Below, piece after piece: positions 1 through 12,400 of a stretch of DNA of 64,000 nt. The notes beneath the pieces were generated by a model. That model worked only from the letters and a program-made list of their open reading frames with translations, ran no database searches and was not told where the DNA came from. Every line of letters begins with the position of its first letter. Positions within the stretch are counted from its first letter, which is position 1. The translations under genes and the position numbers were made by a program. The stretch is from Ciborinia camelliae (taxonomy: Eukaryota; Ascomycota; Leotiomycetes; Helotiales; Sclerotiniaceae): the NCBI GenBank assembly GCA_025890175.1, contig JANPYM010000001.1:4368107-4432106 (forward strand). The letters run 5' to 3'.

Positions 1-1407
1 TGTGAAATACGAAAGATCTTGGCAACGCGCGTTGAAATGAAATATCGGCTGGATCTTTTAGCTTCATTAAATGTTCTAATTCAGAACTCTTGCTTCATTT
101 CAAAGATAACTCGTCTATTTATTTAAGATACTTGGAGTTTCTTGAGGATTTTATATTGCACTGAACGGTGTTCACTTCTGAGCTGACGAGACTAGACCTA
201 ATACCATACAGGACGCACGATTAATTGGGAAAAAGGAAATAAGTATGTACGATAACTTGTAACTTGAATTATAGACATCAAATGTTACCCTAGTACTAGC
301 TTCACAGAGACATCAGTACATAGACATCTTCCATAGCATCACAACTTCGTCCCTCTTATACTCCTTCACTGGATCATCACATCCGCGTAATTTCTCGTCT
401 TCTCGAAGTTTATTATTTAGATTCAGGCATTGTGTGCGTTGATATTTTTAGTATTTCTTATACAGGCCTGCATAGAGCCACTGTACACGTACTAAATTTT
501 TAACAATATCAAAAGCTAATAATAAACGTTAAGAGGAGCCAGCAGGCGTATAAGCCATAGAATGGTCCAAGGACCTAATACAGCCTAGCACTTTTTCTCT
601 TCAAGTTTGTTGATATAAAATAGTTCTACATACACTAGCTCGATACACAATAATAACAAAAAAGTTTAGACAGGTATATAAACATTCGTAGAATCGATCA
701 CCCTTATTAGTTCTTTAGTTAATTAATCTACATACACTGAATTCTATACCCTAATTTGCACTATTTATTTCATTTCTGATCTATAATTTCAACAATAAAT
801 ATATTCCAAAATCAATATTATGTTTAGCAAGTACTTATAAAATATATCTATATCTATAAATGCGGTACTGCCTCTGATTTCTACATACAAACTATCGTAC
901 CCCGGGGCCTCAATACGCGCCACCGTTATATGGTTCTCTATTCAACGCCAAAAAAGGAAAAGTGACATTTAGCGTCAAATGTGTATATGCCAAATTTCCA
1001 ATCGCCATGAGAAATGTGAACAGTATATTCGAAATACGACTGGTGAGAGATTTTAACTGGTAGATGAGTGATAACGTCAGTATTTTTGCCCATAATCACG
1101 TGATAATCTCCTTTGAACTCGCGTAATGAGTAAGGTAGTCAGTCGTTCAGGGGCTTTAGTCTTGGAACGTCTCCTGTTGATATCAATCTGGTGATGGTTT
1201 AAAGTGTAAAGTACTTTATGCTATGTATGGTATGGCGATTCTTGATTCGGAAAATACTAGGTATGCTAAGGTGGATCTTTTATGTAGAGGATGTGGTGGT
1301 ACTAGTTCGTACGCTGGTCAGTTCGTACGATTGTAACGACATCTATCTTCAGTCACAAGTTTTCATGAATTGTTCATGATAATAGTGAACAATACGTTTC
1401 ACTGCGG
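1..1407. other. AT-rich intergenic DNA, no gene seen
   Basis: No frame gives a convincing coding stretch. The DNA is AT-rich with many stops in all frames. Near 1310-1331 the ten-mer AGTTCGTACG occurs twice, about 15 nt apart, in the distal promoter of the next gene; this may be chance. Confidence 0.6.
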
Positions 1408-1414
1408 TATATAA
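1408..1414 (+). promoter_or_regulatory. TATA box of the 2EXR-like gene
   Basis: A TATATAA heptamer lies 107 nt upstream of the ATG at 1515. It is followed by a pyrimidine- and CA-rich leader, the usual layout of a TATA-driven fungal gene. The same spacing is seen in front of the candidate minigene at 16600. Confidence 0.55.
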
Positions 1415-1514
1415 GGGCTTGAAATTCCTATTGATTTATTTATCTGTTCAACCCTGATCACCATCAGAAACGACTAACACATCAGTCTAATAATACCATC
1501 AGACAATATCAATC

Positions 1515-2282
1515 ATGTCGAATCAATCTAATGATAATATATCAGACACAGACACATCAGAGGAATTTCGTCATTTTGAACGATTTGCTCAGGAACTACA
1601 GTGCCTGGTTTGGCGAGCGCTTATAGAGAACTCTATGTGCCCTCCTCGTGCTATCTTGTCCGAGTTCGGGCCTGGTCTCCCGAGACCTCCAAGAGAACTT
1701 CCATTCATGGAGTCAAGCACAGTTGCTCGTGAAGAAGCCCTATTGCGGATCCCAGATCTCACATGCTATCCTCGTGTTCGTAGGCACCTTGGGAATTACT
1801 TTGGAAGTACGCCCAGTACAACTACTCACGACTGGCTAAGCATGGAACACGATATTTTCGTATTGATTCATACTTATCGTATCGGGGTAGAATTCAGCAC
1901 TAATCCCCTTGTGCAACAACATGTGCAACGTATTGCAATACCAGCCAAACATTTGGACCTCCCACGCGACGTACAAGAAAGAAGATTCATGTGGCAACAT
2001 CAATGGATGCAAGCCCATCGTTCTTTGCGAACCGTGATATTCCTCCGGGACGATCCGGCACAAGAACCATTAAGCCATAATCTACTCATCAACTTTGGTT
2101 ACCGTTACCACAGAACTAATGATATGCGAATCATCATCGATGCCGAACCAGTTTCGCAAGAGTATCTGGATAGCCTTGGATTCGATGTGCAATGGCGCGA
2201 AAACCACATTCTTGCCATGCAATTTTTCCAACGAGGCTGGCAATTCCCTGAGATCAGATGGGGATGTTTGGTTAGACTTTGA
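1515..2282 (+). CDS. 2EXR-like domain protein, single exon, 255 aa
   Basis: An uninterrupted 255-codon frame starts at an ATG preceded by a TATA box. Residues about 18-48 (phenylalanine-rich start, then EL-x-LVWR and PPRAI) fit the start of the 2EXR domain, in which an F-x-x-LP-x-E-x-R-x-x-IW motif is followed by a hydrophobic PRV/PRI strand. Proteins of this type are numerous in Leotiomycetes and mostly have no known function. No signal peptide or membrane segment is visible, so a cytosolic or nuclear location is likely. The middle part (LSMEHDIFVLIHTYRIG) is also typical of these proteins, where an F-x-x-D-x-F/ILY element recurs. It stands alone in AT-rich DNA, which fits a lineage-specific gene. 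Family assignment is tentative; that it is a real gene is likely. Confidence 0.7.
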   Translation: MSNQSNDNISDTDTSEEFRHFERFAQELQCLVWRALIENSMCPPRAILSEFGPGLPRPPRELPFMESSTVAREEALLRIPDLTCYPRVRRHLGNYFGSTPSTTTHDWLSMEHDIFVLIHTYRIGVEFSTNPLVQQHVQRIAIPAKHLDLPRDVQERRFMWQHQWMQAHRSLRTVIFLRDDPAQEPLSHNLLINFGYRYHRTNDMRIIIDAEPVSQEYLDSLGFDVQWRENHILAMQFFQRGWQFPEIRWGCLVRL

Positions 2283-5200
2283 GCTTGAGATCATTCCCAA
2301 GCAACACACACTCTTCTCAATTGCAAATACACACTACCCACAGTGCTCTTTTCAATTGTAAATAGACAATATTTTTCCTTTGGAGTTAGCAGGAATTAAA
2401 TTCTTGGATTTCATAGAAAAAATATAGAAAATCCTTAAAACAATTTGAAACCCCCTGAAAATCAAAAATAAAATCAATCTTTGACATTTTGGAGTTGGTA
2501 GACGGAATAATTCATAAGACATAAAAAGAAACATGAGATTTGAAGTTTGGCGTTAACAAAATGCACCCAACTTTTAATTCTTGACGTAAAGCTTTTTTCC
2601 TAGCCTTGAAATATAATTAAAATTAAAACGAAACAAAATATTGTGCCAAAAAAAACCTCGATGAAATGTGATGTAAAAAAATGCGTGAATACTGTGACGA
2701 AAATATATAATTAGAAGATGAAGAATATATAAACGGAAACGAACGACCTTACCCACTCCACTTAATTTTAGCTCTTAACTCCTAATAGAAATAGAAATCG
2801 ATGACTGACTAAAACATAAATCCCCAAGCAAACATCCATAAATAAAGAGTACCACTGACCCGATCCCCAATCAATATTTGGCTGTGTGCTGAACAAATAG
2901 GATATAATGCAATCAATACTTATAATAACACTCACAAGACGTGCAGCATAGCTAGCGCGCCCGCGCTTGCGTGTCGTAGCATATCACATGATTATCTCAA
3001 TAATAGAGATAGATATCTCTAAGAGATACTAGGTAGGTAGGTTATGATATGAGGTTGGGAATTAGGCTCAAGTAGGATAAGATGAATGGATGCCAATATA
3101 ACACCAAACAAGAGGTTTCCAAAATCCTAACAGCCTGCTCTTATTTTCTTGAAGATTTGGGCCAGGTTCGTATTATGAGGCTTCGCTTCTGGCTCGGTCT
3201 TCGATACCTTTTTCAATCTCAGAGATGTGAGATGAGAGGACTCGGAATTTACCACGTAAGTGAACTTACTGACATGTCATATGGGACGAGAAAGATCTAG
3301 TTCGGTAATGTTTTAATATGCATGCGGTATTGGTATCTGACACAGTCATATCGAACAGTGTGCCAGCAGCTCATGAAGCTGTACTTGCGGGTTTTTTAAC
3401 AGGCCATACATATATGAGCCCATGAAGAGGAAATAGATCAGGAAGATTGGGCTTCAGTTCTGAACACTCATGTCTTAACTATGGACATCTTGACCACGAT
3501 TTAGTGCCGCATCCAGGGGGAAGTATCTTTAGAGATAGTGCAGTGCTTGGAAGACCACTGATGCGTGATACGCCTTTGTCGTTATTCTTGGATCTATTTT
3601 GATTTCCCTGGTGATGGGAATCTGGTTGTAGTATAGGGTAGGGACCCAACAAATTTGGCAACCATATAGAATTAGATTGTTTGGGGAATTGCAAGTGGTG
3701 ATGTAAAGTAACTGCCGGGAGGGGGTACGTATATACCCTTGAACTTTTTTGATTGTAGTTTAGTGACCTGAGTAGTGGCTGACTGCTGTGCTTCTGGAGA
3801 TCCATCCTGGGGAGTATTGGAGGTACGTAGTAAATTAGTTTGGAGGAAACAAACATGCCGTCTTTGTTACCTTCAAGCTTGACCGTTGCAGTTGTGGTTT
3901 GGAAGGAAGTTGCAAATATGGTGACCCCGATCATAGACCGGGTTATAGGTATTTACGCTCAGTGGGCATAGTAATATACCCCATGCCTGTACTATTTTTT
4001 TGGTCGGCAATGATATAATTAACATAGCGTTTCCATAATGAAAAATATCACTCGCCTGTGCGTATGAGCTCCTTGAAATGTATCGTCGAATCTGCCTGTT
4101 GATTTACTACCTAGTATTTGCAGCATCGTAGGTGTGTAAAGGTGCAAGCTTGCCCCTTGACTTGCAACTAGCAATATCATGCACGGACATTTCCTCGACA
4201 CCAGCTTTGATTAGACAAACTCATAAGAGGGCGGGGAAAAGTGAGACATACATTTAGACCCCCCATAGTTGGTTGATTTGCTTGCTTTAAATTAACATAG
4301 GAAGACATTATCATATATATGGCTCCTCCTATTCTTCATCAGAAAAACTCTCCGTTGTGAGCACATCCTTCCTACTTTACGTCACTGAGGAGAACCATAT
4401 TCAAAAATTGCATATCATATCTTTGCAGCGCTTGATCTCACTATGCACTCGCGATTATCTGTTTATAGAAGTGGACATTTGGTGTGCGGCATGAAGTTTT
4501 ACTCCTTTTGATTCGAAGGTAAGCATGAAAGCATAGAGGCAAATGCAATGCATTGACTGTAACGCATTGACTGGTTTGAGAAACCTTGGAACCCAGCACT
4601 TCAAGGTAATCACGAGATCTCCAGGCTTTAGTGTCACCACTCATCAGGTGCATTGATTTGGATATGAGAAGAATCTCTATCTCTGACTGGCGGTGAGAGA
4701 ATGAATTGCTAGGCAAGCTCAGTGACAAGATTGAGTGATTCAGATGTAGTTAGGTTCTTCAAGCAACAGTTACAGCCAAGCTGGGCGTAATGTCACTTAC
4801 GTGAATCGAGATCAATCTCAAAGAAACAAACAAATGAAGATTAAGAGAGAGGGAGACTTTCTTTGATTTGGCTACCTTGGTCTTACCTAGCTTTCATTGG
4901 TGTTTGTTATTTGATTGATTGCTCTAGTAGTGATTATATTCTGGACGCAAAAATTGCCGATAGAACAAAGAGACTTTGGTAGGATAATGTCGGATTAGAG
5001 AAAGCCTTGTTCGAAATCCCCTCTTGTAATCAAACAAATGTATAAATAGGAACAAAGGAAATACATAAACCAAATGTTAGAACAGCTATCAGCTTTAGAA
5101 CAGCTATCAGCTATCGTGATCGACAACTACCATAGATTAGAGTACTGTAACTTGTACATTGATTAAACCCCGGACTCCATATGAATCCACATCCACATAT

Positions 5201-6575
5201 GTGACTTCACAAATCACCAGGGTCAAACACAAGGCTCTAGGTACCTAATTGTTGGAACTCATCCCCTTGCCTTGTCTTGCAGCAAACAAATCATACCAAC
5301 ATTATATTACCTACCTAGGTATGTATTGATATGATAGCCCTTGAGGATATCCAGAATTAGTAACAAAGGCTCATGGAATAAATTGCAGGTTTGGGGGCTG
5401 GAGTTGAATACAACCATTGATGTAAGGTACTTGAGTTAATAATGATGGGAATAATCACTTCTAGTATGATAGACAAAGGGTGGAAAGGGAAGTTAGCATG
5501 GTCACTGGTGTGATTGCTTGGATATGAAACATTCACAGATCCTTTAAAGACCCTGTCAAAAAGTAAGAAACAAATGTATGTCGGTAATTATAGTACATAC
5601 TTTATATGATTTCCACCAATTTAACGATCCTTTGTGCAATGCAATACAGTAGAGTCAGTCACAATTACAATCACAATCACAATCAGAATAGAACTTACCG
5701 TACCTACCTAACCTACCTACCATCCAATAACCCAACTGTTGGTGGTTAGGTAGGTTTGGTTTGTTTGGTTACATTTGTATCTACCTCTAGCTGTATTTGT
5801 GATGCCAAAGAAAGATATAACAATAGTGAATTCCCCTATTTTTGGAACCTTATTAGCTGATATTAACCATTCAATTCCAATCCCATTCCAATTCAATTCC
5901 ATTTGGTTCAGTTATCAATTTCCCATCAACATCATTCAATCATCTTCCCAAGGTTTTCTTCAAAGACATCTTTTTAAGTTTGAAATAATTGAAGTTATCT
6001 TCAGTTTGAAGTTGGTTAGTCTAGACTTCTTGTCACTCTAAAGGTTCCTTCCCCACCATATTCCTTGTTCATGCATCAAAAATAGGGTAGGATCACGGTT
6101 TCACAGATCATCCTTTCAGGCTCTTTGGCTCTTTGGCTCCCTTGCCCAGGCTTACCCAGGCTTACATTAATACTGTCATGCAGTACCATACAGTACAATA
6201 TAGCATATCTACCCCATTGTACAGCACTCCCTCCAGCCTACAGGAGGTACAAGTTACAGCCCCCGAAAGGAATCCACAGGGCCACGGGAAATCCATACAA
6301 GTCCCAGGAAGTCCACAGTCACATCCACATCCACATTCACATCCACATTCACATCCACATTATTCACAGTCCAGTGTCCACACACAGGAAATTCCATCAA
6401 TCCCTTCAATCCCTGTTGATCGATTACTTGATTGCCTATTCGGTACAGCTGCTCCACTTTTGTGGATTTACAGAAATCCATACCGGAAGCCCTTCTTTCC
6501 TTCCCTTTAATAATCACCTCCTTCCAAAGGGGTGATTCGGTTTTTTGGTCAAAGTGGCGACCTGGGAATTTCATC
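2283..6575. other. 4.3 kb AT-rich intergenic region
   Basis: No gene is supported. Contents: AT-rich DNA at 2340-2760; a 151-codon minus-strand open frame at 3479-3934 with no recognisable features; a direct repeat of AGAACAGCTATCAGCT at about 5078-5112; CAATCA microsatellite DNA near 5660-5690; TACC/GGTA motifs at 3030, 5290, 5700 and 5745; and a CACATTCACATC repeat just upstream of the F-box gene. The last 400 nt are CA/CT-rich and probably form the promoter and leader of the F-box gene. Confidence 0.5.
6320..6362. repeat. CACATTCACATC microsatellite
   Basis: Tandem six-base units of the type CACATC/CACATT repeat about seven times. They sit some 215 nt upstream of the F-box ATG, in its probable promoter or leader. 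The overlapping open frames that read His-rich through this tract are repeat artefacts. Confidence 0.75.
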
Positions 6576-8440
6576 ATGAGATGGTTTCGAAGAAAGAAGA
6601 AGTCGGCAAAGGACCTGCCAGATGATAAGAAGCCGAAACTCGTACGGAGCTTTACAGATCGGGCAACGAATTCTACTTATGCAGCGCCTTATGCAACCCC
6701 GCGCGGATCCAGCATAGCCAAACTTCCCAATAAAGTTCTCGAACGCATCTTCATATTTGTATGTCCTCATTCTCAAGACGAAACTTATGAGACATGCGAA
6801 CAATCTTCTCTCGACGACTGTTGCCCATTATGCGATACAAGAGATCTGGCACATTGTGCGCAAGTCTCCAAGAAATGGATGAAGATAGCTGTTCGGGTTT
6901 TGTTAGTATCCATCAATTTGTGCAAAGTGTTCCTTCCAATCAAGCTAACCAATTGTTGTGCAGATATCATAGCGTTCGAATTGATGCAGTTCATTTCTGC
7001 GAACTCGAAGAAATATTATCAGAGAAGAGGAAACATAAAGGTCGATTTAATCACAATGCAGAACCTGAGGAAACCCCCAACGTGAGGTTGCAGCTTCTTT
7101 GCAGAACGATTCGCGATGATAGAATATTGGGAGAGATGGTGGAATTCCTTAAAACGCCATACATGACAAGAGGAGCCTGTAAAGCCGACCTTGCCCGAAG
7201 TGTTTCGGTTTGTCCCAATTTGCGATATCTTGATCTTCCCGATGGTTTATTCGCAGATGATCCTTCCTGCCACACACTCAAACTCGAAATTCAAGCGCGA
7301 TGTCCGGATCTGCGAAAGATGACCTATATGACTGGTTCTGAGAGAAGTCTCGAACAATTGGCAACTGGTAAAATTTGGAGAAATTTGGAGGTATTGGAAT
7401 TCACAAGACTCAATATGGATCCTACAATTATACGACGTGCTTTGGCATCATTGACTAGCCTACGGGCTCTGAAAGTTACAGATACGAAAACTTTCAACGA
7501 TGAGGTTTTCCAGCACAGCAACTACCTTCCACCATTTCCAGCGTTTACAGAATTGGTATTCGAAAATACACCCAATGTCACTGCAGCCGGCTTAGAGGCT
7601 TATCTATTCCGATCTGACACACAGGAGAAACTCACGAGTCTCTCATTGACAGGAACGGGTATCCAAACTTCTACGTTGCATAAGATAACTGAAAACGCTC
7701 CCAGCCTGACGTTCTTGTCAATTGTCGAATCAATACAGGGATCCTTCCCCGCTCTTCAAAACATCCCACCACTTTCCTCGACTTCTCTACAAACCTTACA
7801 CTACGAAATCACATCCGGTTCATCTGCAGGCACATTGAAGAGCGTTGTAGAAAGTCATTATTCATACCTCACAACTTCCTTAATTTCCAATCGGCTTCCT
7901 GCGCTTCGAGCCCTATACGTCCGCGACAGCGATTTTCCCGAAACTTTAATTGATCTCGCACCTCCAGCCCCCGCGTATGTGTCCGACCCAGATAATTTTG
8001 TACCACCCAATCCCTTCGATCGTTCCTCTGCGTTTACTGCAACACCCAACAATAATCGATTCAGTTCCAACAATCCTTTTGCAGCTCAAGCCAACCTGGC
8101 GCCAATGATGCCCACTGGACTGGGACTTAAACAGCCGTTGGAGGTTTATAGTAAAGGTCTTGATGAAATGGAATGGAATTTTGCCAAAGTTCAACCGCCA
8201 AGCGCACCCGGCAGGAGAGGCTCGGCATCAACACCGAGACCGATCAGCGGTTATGGACTAGGTGATAGTATGGGTAAAGCCTGGTCTGCAGGCCATGGCG
8301 CAAGAAGAAGTGTCATTGTCGGAAATGGATTCGGTGGTTTCCTCGCCATACCCGCAGATGATCCTCCCAGGCCCAGCAGTTCAGCTGGTGAAAAGAGGAT
8401 GCATTCCAGGAAAAACAGCAGCCAGGATTTATGGCGATAG
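6576..8440 (+). CDS. Conserved fungal F-box protein, 600 aa, two exons
   Basis: Exons 6576-6901 and 6964-8440 join in phase 2 across a 62-nt intron (GTTAGT donor, GCTAAC branch, TGCAG acceptor) to give 600 aa. The start chosen is the ATG beginning a basic MRWFRRKKK segment; an in-frame ATG at 6432 would add low-complexity residues. Residues about 48-112 form the F-box (IAKLPNKVLERIF ... CAQVSKKWM), split by a Cys-rich insert (CCPLCDTRDLAHC) typical of one Pezizomycotina F-box family. F-box proteins bridge substrates to SCF ubiquitin ligases through Skp1. Residues about 130-370 look like irregular leucine-rich repeats (CPNLRYLDLP, LEVLEFTRL), the probable substrate surface. The C-terminal quarter is Ser/Pro/Gly-rich and contains two NPF tripeptides. 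The specific substrate is unknown. Confidence 0.9.
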
Positions 8441-9192
8441 TCTTGCGATCTTTGGATCGATCCCAACTTGGATGGTTTGCATTTCGGGTGGTTACTTTGC
8501 GTTTGTGAATGAATCTTTTATGGATTTTGTTACTAAATGGAAAAGCCTGGTCTGATCCCACATTTTCTTTGGGGATTTTCTTTTCTACTTGTGAGTGGGG
8601 CAAGCTCATAAACATTTCACGTAAATAGGGATTTATGGAGTACGCCATGGACATTTACGTTGAATATTACTTTACTGCCTTCCCCCGGCGTGCTTTGGAG
8701 CGTTTGTGTTTAATACCCTGGAGGCCCTTATGGTTTATGATATGAGAATAGGGTTGGTTGGAAATGAGATAGTTTGCGGGATAGATGGGATACGGATGGG
8801 TGATCGGGGATAGTTAAGCGATAAGGGATGAGGTGATTGGTGGGGTTTGATAAATAGTAGATAGCTGAATATAAGAATGGTTTTTTTGGTTATAGCCTGT
8901 GGGCAGCGATGACATGATATATATTGATTTATTATCGTGAAGTTGTTGAACGCACACTTTTTGAGAGAGGGGAGAAGTGGCAAAGGTGGAAAGGTGGAAA
9001 GGGGAGAAGAGGGAGAGGAGAGGGGCCGAAGAGAAATTTCCTGAGAGATACTTCTGGAGAGAGCCAGCCCTCTGTAGGTCTTGCTACCTTACCAGAGAAA
9101 GAAAGGTTTTGAAAAGAACCTGGCCATTGCTGAGAGAGAGAGAGAGATGCATACATGCATACCAACTAACATAGGAGATAACACGTGAAACT

Positions 9193-9219
9193 AGCGCGGT
9201 TGCCTCAGGCAACCGCGCT
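9193..9219. repeat. 27-nt near-perfect palindrome (GC-rich hairpin)
   Basis: Arms AGCGCGGTTGCCT (9193-9205) and AGGCAACCGCGCT (9207-9219) are exact reverse complements around one C. The hairpin is GC-rich in AT-rich surroundings. A second, looser inverted repeat follows at once: TAGTTC (about 9236) with GAACTA (about 9263), with GTATT and AATAC outside it. No gene ends nearby on either strand, so a simple terminator role is not obvious. Confidence 0.85.
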
Positions 9220-9325
9220 GGTGTATTTACCTAGGTAGTTCCCGAGTCTAGGTATAGACGCGAGAACTAAATACACACACACACGCAACAATACAATTTT
9301 AATTCATAATCTTTTTCACTTTTCT

Positions 9326-9360
9326 GTAGGTAGGTAGGTAGGTAGGTAGGTAGGCAGGTA
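9326..9360. repeat. (GTAG)n microsatellite
   Basis: About eight GTAG units with one G-to-C change near the end. It is the longest example of the TACC/GGTA motif that recurs in many intergenic regions of the window. Confidence 0.9.
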
Positions 9361-9428
9361 TTCAAACCTTGATTCTCGCTCTGTAAATCCCCCACCCTTG
9401 TGATATAATATAATAAAATCCTGCTCGC

Positions 9429-9463
9429 ACAGTACAGTACAGTACAGTACAGTACAGTACAGT
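9429..9463. repeat. (ACAGT)7 pentanucleotide repeat
   Basis: Seven exact ACAGT units in a row. The minus-strand open frames crossing it (9316-9940) owe part of their length to this tract. Confidence 0.9.
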
Positions 9464-12400
9464 TGGAGATGATGGAATGGATACGACGATATGATGATAT
9501 AGGGGATATTTTCCTTCGGCTCTTGAGTCCTGATTGAATGGGTAGATGGATGGGGATAGATGGATATATATGGATAATGGATAGATATGTGTTGAGGGCA
9601 GGCAGGTGTTTCGCGTCTTGTTGGGATTGTTTGGGATTTTTTGGGTGGATGACACTGAATGGAGATGGAGATGGATATCATATATGACATTGCAAGTGTG
9701 ATCGAATTCGTCTTGGTCGTTGATAAGACGGGGGGTTCTAGGGCCGGCCTTGCTCTTTTCAGCGTGCAAATCAGCGGCACCCTCTGGGGTAGGAACTGCG
9801 AGTTGAGAGATGAGATATGAGAGAGGGGAAGGAGGGAGCATCGATGCATAGTTGAATCGAGATGGAGAGTTGAGTCGAGTCGAACCCGAGCGGTGTTCCG
9901 TTGTTTCTGTTCTTATCCCGACGAAAAAGTTACAATACATTTCGTTCAGTGATTTTTGCTGGGTGCTGGAAGGATGTAATATTAAGGTACCTAGTAGTAT
10001 GGTATGTTATTATATCCCTGGTTATACAAATGGTTTTGTCAATTTGGCGAAATCTTACAAGTGTCTGGTTTCTCTTGTGCATGCATGCTACGATGCTTCT
10101 TCAATTCTGGTTGGTTGAGGCTGAAATTTGATTTTAATGTTTGGATCGCGGACGGGGATTTTGGGTCGCTGGGCTGGCTTAAGCCGGACTTTGCAGTGTG
10201 TGTGGCCACGAGTGTGTCTGTTCATTGTGAGGTCGAGTGGGATGTGGGAGATGATGGGAATGTTGGACTTGGGCCTGGGTTGATGGTGGGATGGTGCGAT
10301 GAAGGACTTGGCTGGGCTGGCTTTGAAATCGGAGGTGTGGAAGACTGGAGACTTAGGATTTTGATGAATTCGAAGGTTCTTCTGTGTTTGAAGGATATGG
10401 ATGGCATGGTTGCGCGTGGTCATATCTGCAAAATGGATCGGAACGATAGATGAAAGTCGAGAGAGATGTTTCGTGAGTTCGGTGGTGGATGCTACCAGGT
10501 TAGGAATCTCGTTACAGTCCCCGCTGCGTGTAATCATTCGGCATAATGGCTATATATGTGAGGAACATATACGATATATCGGGTTCCTGTGCGGTTTGAA
10601 AGTCTGCAATTATCGTGTATCATTGGTGTTGGGGGATGAACGGCACGCAAGATCATTCAGCTTTTGAAATTTCGTATAGAGTTGATTGACTTGTCAGGGT
10701 GTGTGTGAAGGGGAACAATATCGATTCCGAATCGATGAACATCTGTCAATCTTTCCACGGGGCCATACGCCTACTGCCAATGCTGGCCTCAACCATCATT
10801 ATGACCGCCAATGCTATCTTGAATCTGCGGGTGGTGTTAGTCTAGAGCTTTAATACTTTGTATCATCATCGTCATAGATTTCGACATATCCTCGAGAAAG
10901 ATCAACCCGGGAATTCGTGTTGGAACTAGGCCGAAACCTCAATACGCAGCCTACTCGAATAATCCTATATATGATTTGCATGTCATCAAATCCTTCAAAC
11001 AACGTTCAAGAGCGTGGGCCCCAACCTATCTCTATGCGAGTGATATTATACTGCAGATGCGTTACGGTTCAACGGTTGATGGCATAATAATGGTTTTTGT
11101 GTGGATGTCGCGGGCGGCTGAATTCGATTTCAGGATTGATGTGTATCTCTGCCGGGGAAAATGAAAACATTAGCAGGAATCTATGATGATGGAGGAAACA
11201 TTTATATCTACAGAGAGAATGACATCTGTAACTGTGGGAGAGGGTCGCGCTTTCCTTCTGAAGTTCTGGTACCGAATATGAGAAATCCTCGTGTCGGACC
11301 TACTGATCGTTATTTGCGAATTACGAATCGATAATACCAGCTTGAGTGGTTGAGAGATGATGAGGATTGTTATGGGGTGAGAAGAGGAGAGAATGAAGAT
11401 ATTTTCAAGTCCTAGAAAAAAAAGTTCCTTCCCCTTTTTATCCATCGCTCGGAACCTAAACGCAAGCGTGACACGCTAAATCCCCGCCAAAACACGTGAT
11501 CGGATACAGAATTAAAGGAAGATGTGGATGAGATGGATTTTTTTTGGATATTGTTTGAGGGGTACTCTAAGAGGTGTTGAGAATATGGATGAGTGGAGTC
11601 ATATGTCTTTATTTCCGGGCTTTCTGTTTCTATATTGAAATCGTTGATATTGCGAGAGAAATTGTCGATGGCCTGGAAAGAGGCTTCATGTGGAAAATAA
11701 CGCTGTCTAAATGGCAACAGGTGTCGGGAATGATGCCGGAACAGAAAGAAAACAGGATGGTGAATAGTAAGAAATCGGAAATGGCTTTTCTTTTTTTGAG
11801 AAATGACGTATTCGTTCGATTGAAATGAGGTGGAGTCCGAGAAGAGAGTAATCGACGGGGCAATGGTACCTGCAGGCAGTCATAGCCAATATTTTCTTTT
11901 GCAAAACCAAGAAATCTTTTCATATGATACAAATATTGGCCTTGGAGAGCCCAATATAATTCCTGAGATATCGGATACCCTATACTATGGATTCTGCAGC
12001 AGGAAGCACCGCAAGCTCCAAAACTATTTACCCCGAGCCTTAAAGATAATGTCTGTTATTTAATTTTACGCCTTGGCTTATGGTTCTCAGTCTTCGCGTC
12101 TCAAAAAAGAAGATTATCCAAATAAGACTTGTATATCCAGAAGAAAATGACCTATTCTCTGGAAATGATACAGACGATGAATGTGATTATATTTCGGATC
12201 ACGATATGTATAATGCCTGGGGGTCTTGCCCAAAATACGGTTATGGAAGTGTTGCATTTGTGACACAAGCCATGCTTATATAAATGCCCATTTAATCGCA
12301 ATTTCTCTGGGATGATCTGAGTTTTCTATCTGAGTACACCTACACATGGATTCCATGAATCATATATGGCATTCTTCTGCGGGAGGTATTCATCGACCCG

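Noticed and set aside
3479..3934. 151-codon minus-strand open frame
   Set aside because: No motif, no neighbouring exon and ordinary composition for non-coding DNA; plus-strand reading also shows protein-like scraps, so at best an unidentified relic.
6125..6535. Two plus-strand frames of 136 and 125 codons before the F-box gene
   Set aside because: Length comes from the CACATC/CACATT microsatellite, giving His-rich translations; better seen as promoter or leader DNA.
6432..6575. Upstream in-frame ATG extending the F-box protein by 48 residues
   Set aside because: The extension is leader-like in composition, while the conserved basic start MRWFRRKKK begins at 6576.
9316..9940. Two overlapping minus-strand open frames of 177 and 192 codons
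   Set aside because: Both run through GTAG and ACAGT microsatellites, have low-complexity Tyr/Ser/Pro-rich translations and no family resemblance; the frames compete for the same DNA.
10004..10537. 149-codon open frames on both strands
   Set aside because: The two overlap almost fully with no preference in composition, no promoter and no domain, so neither can be called a gene.
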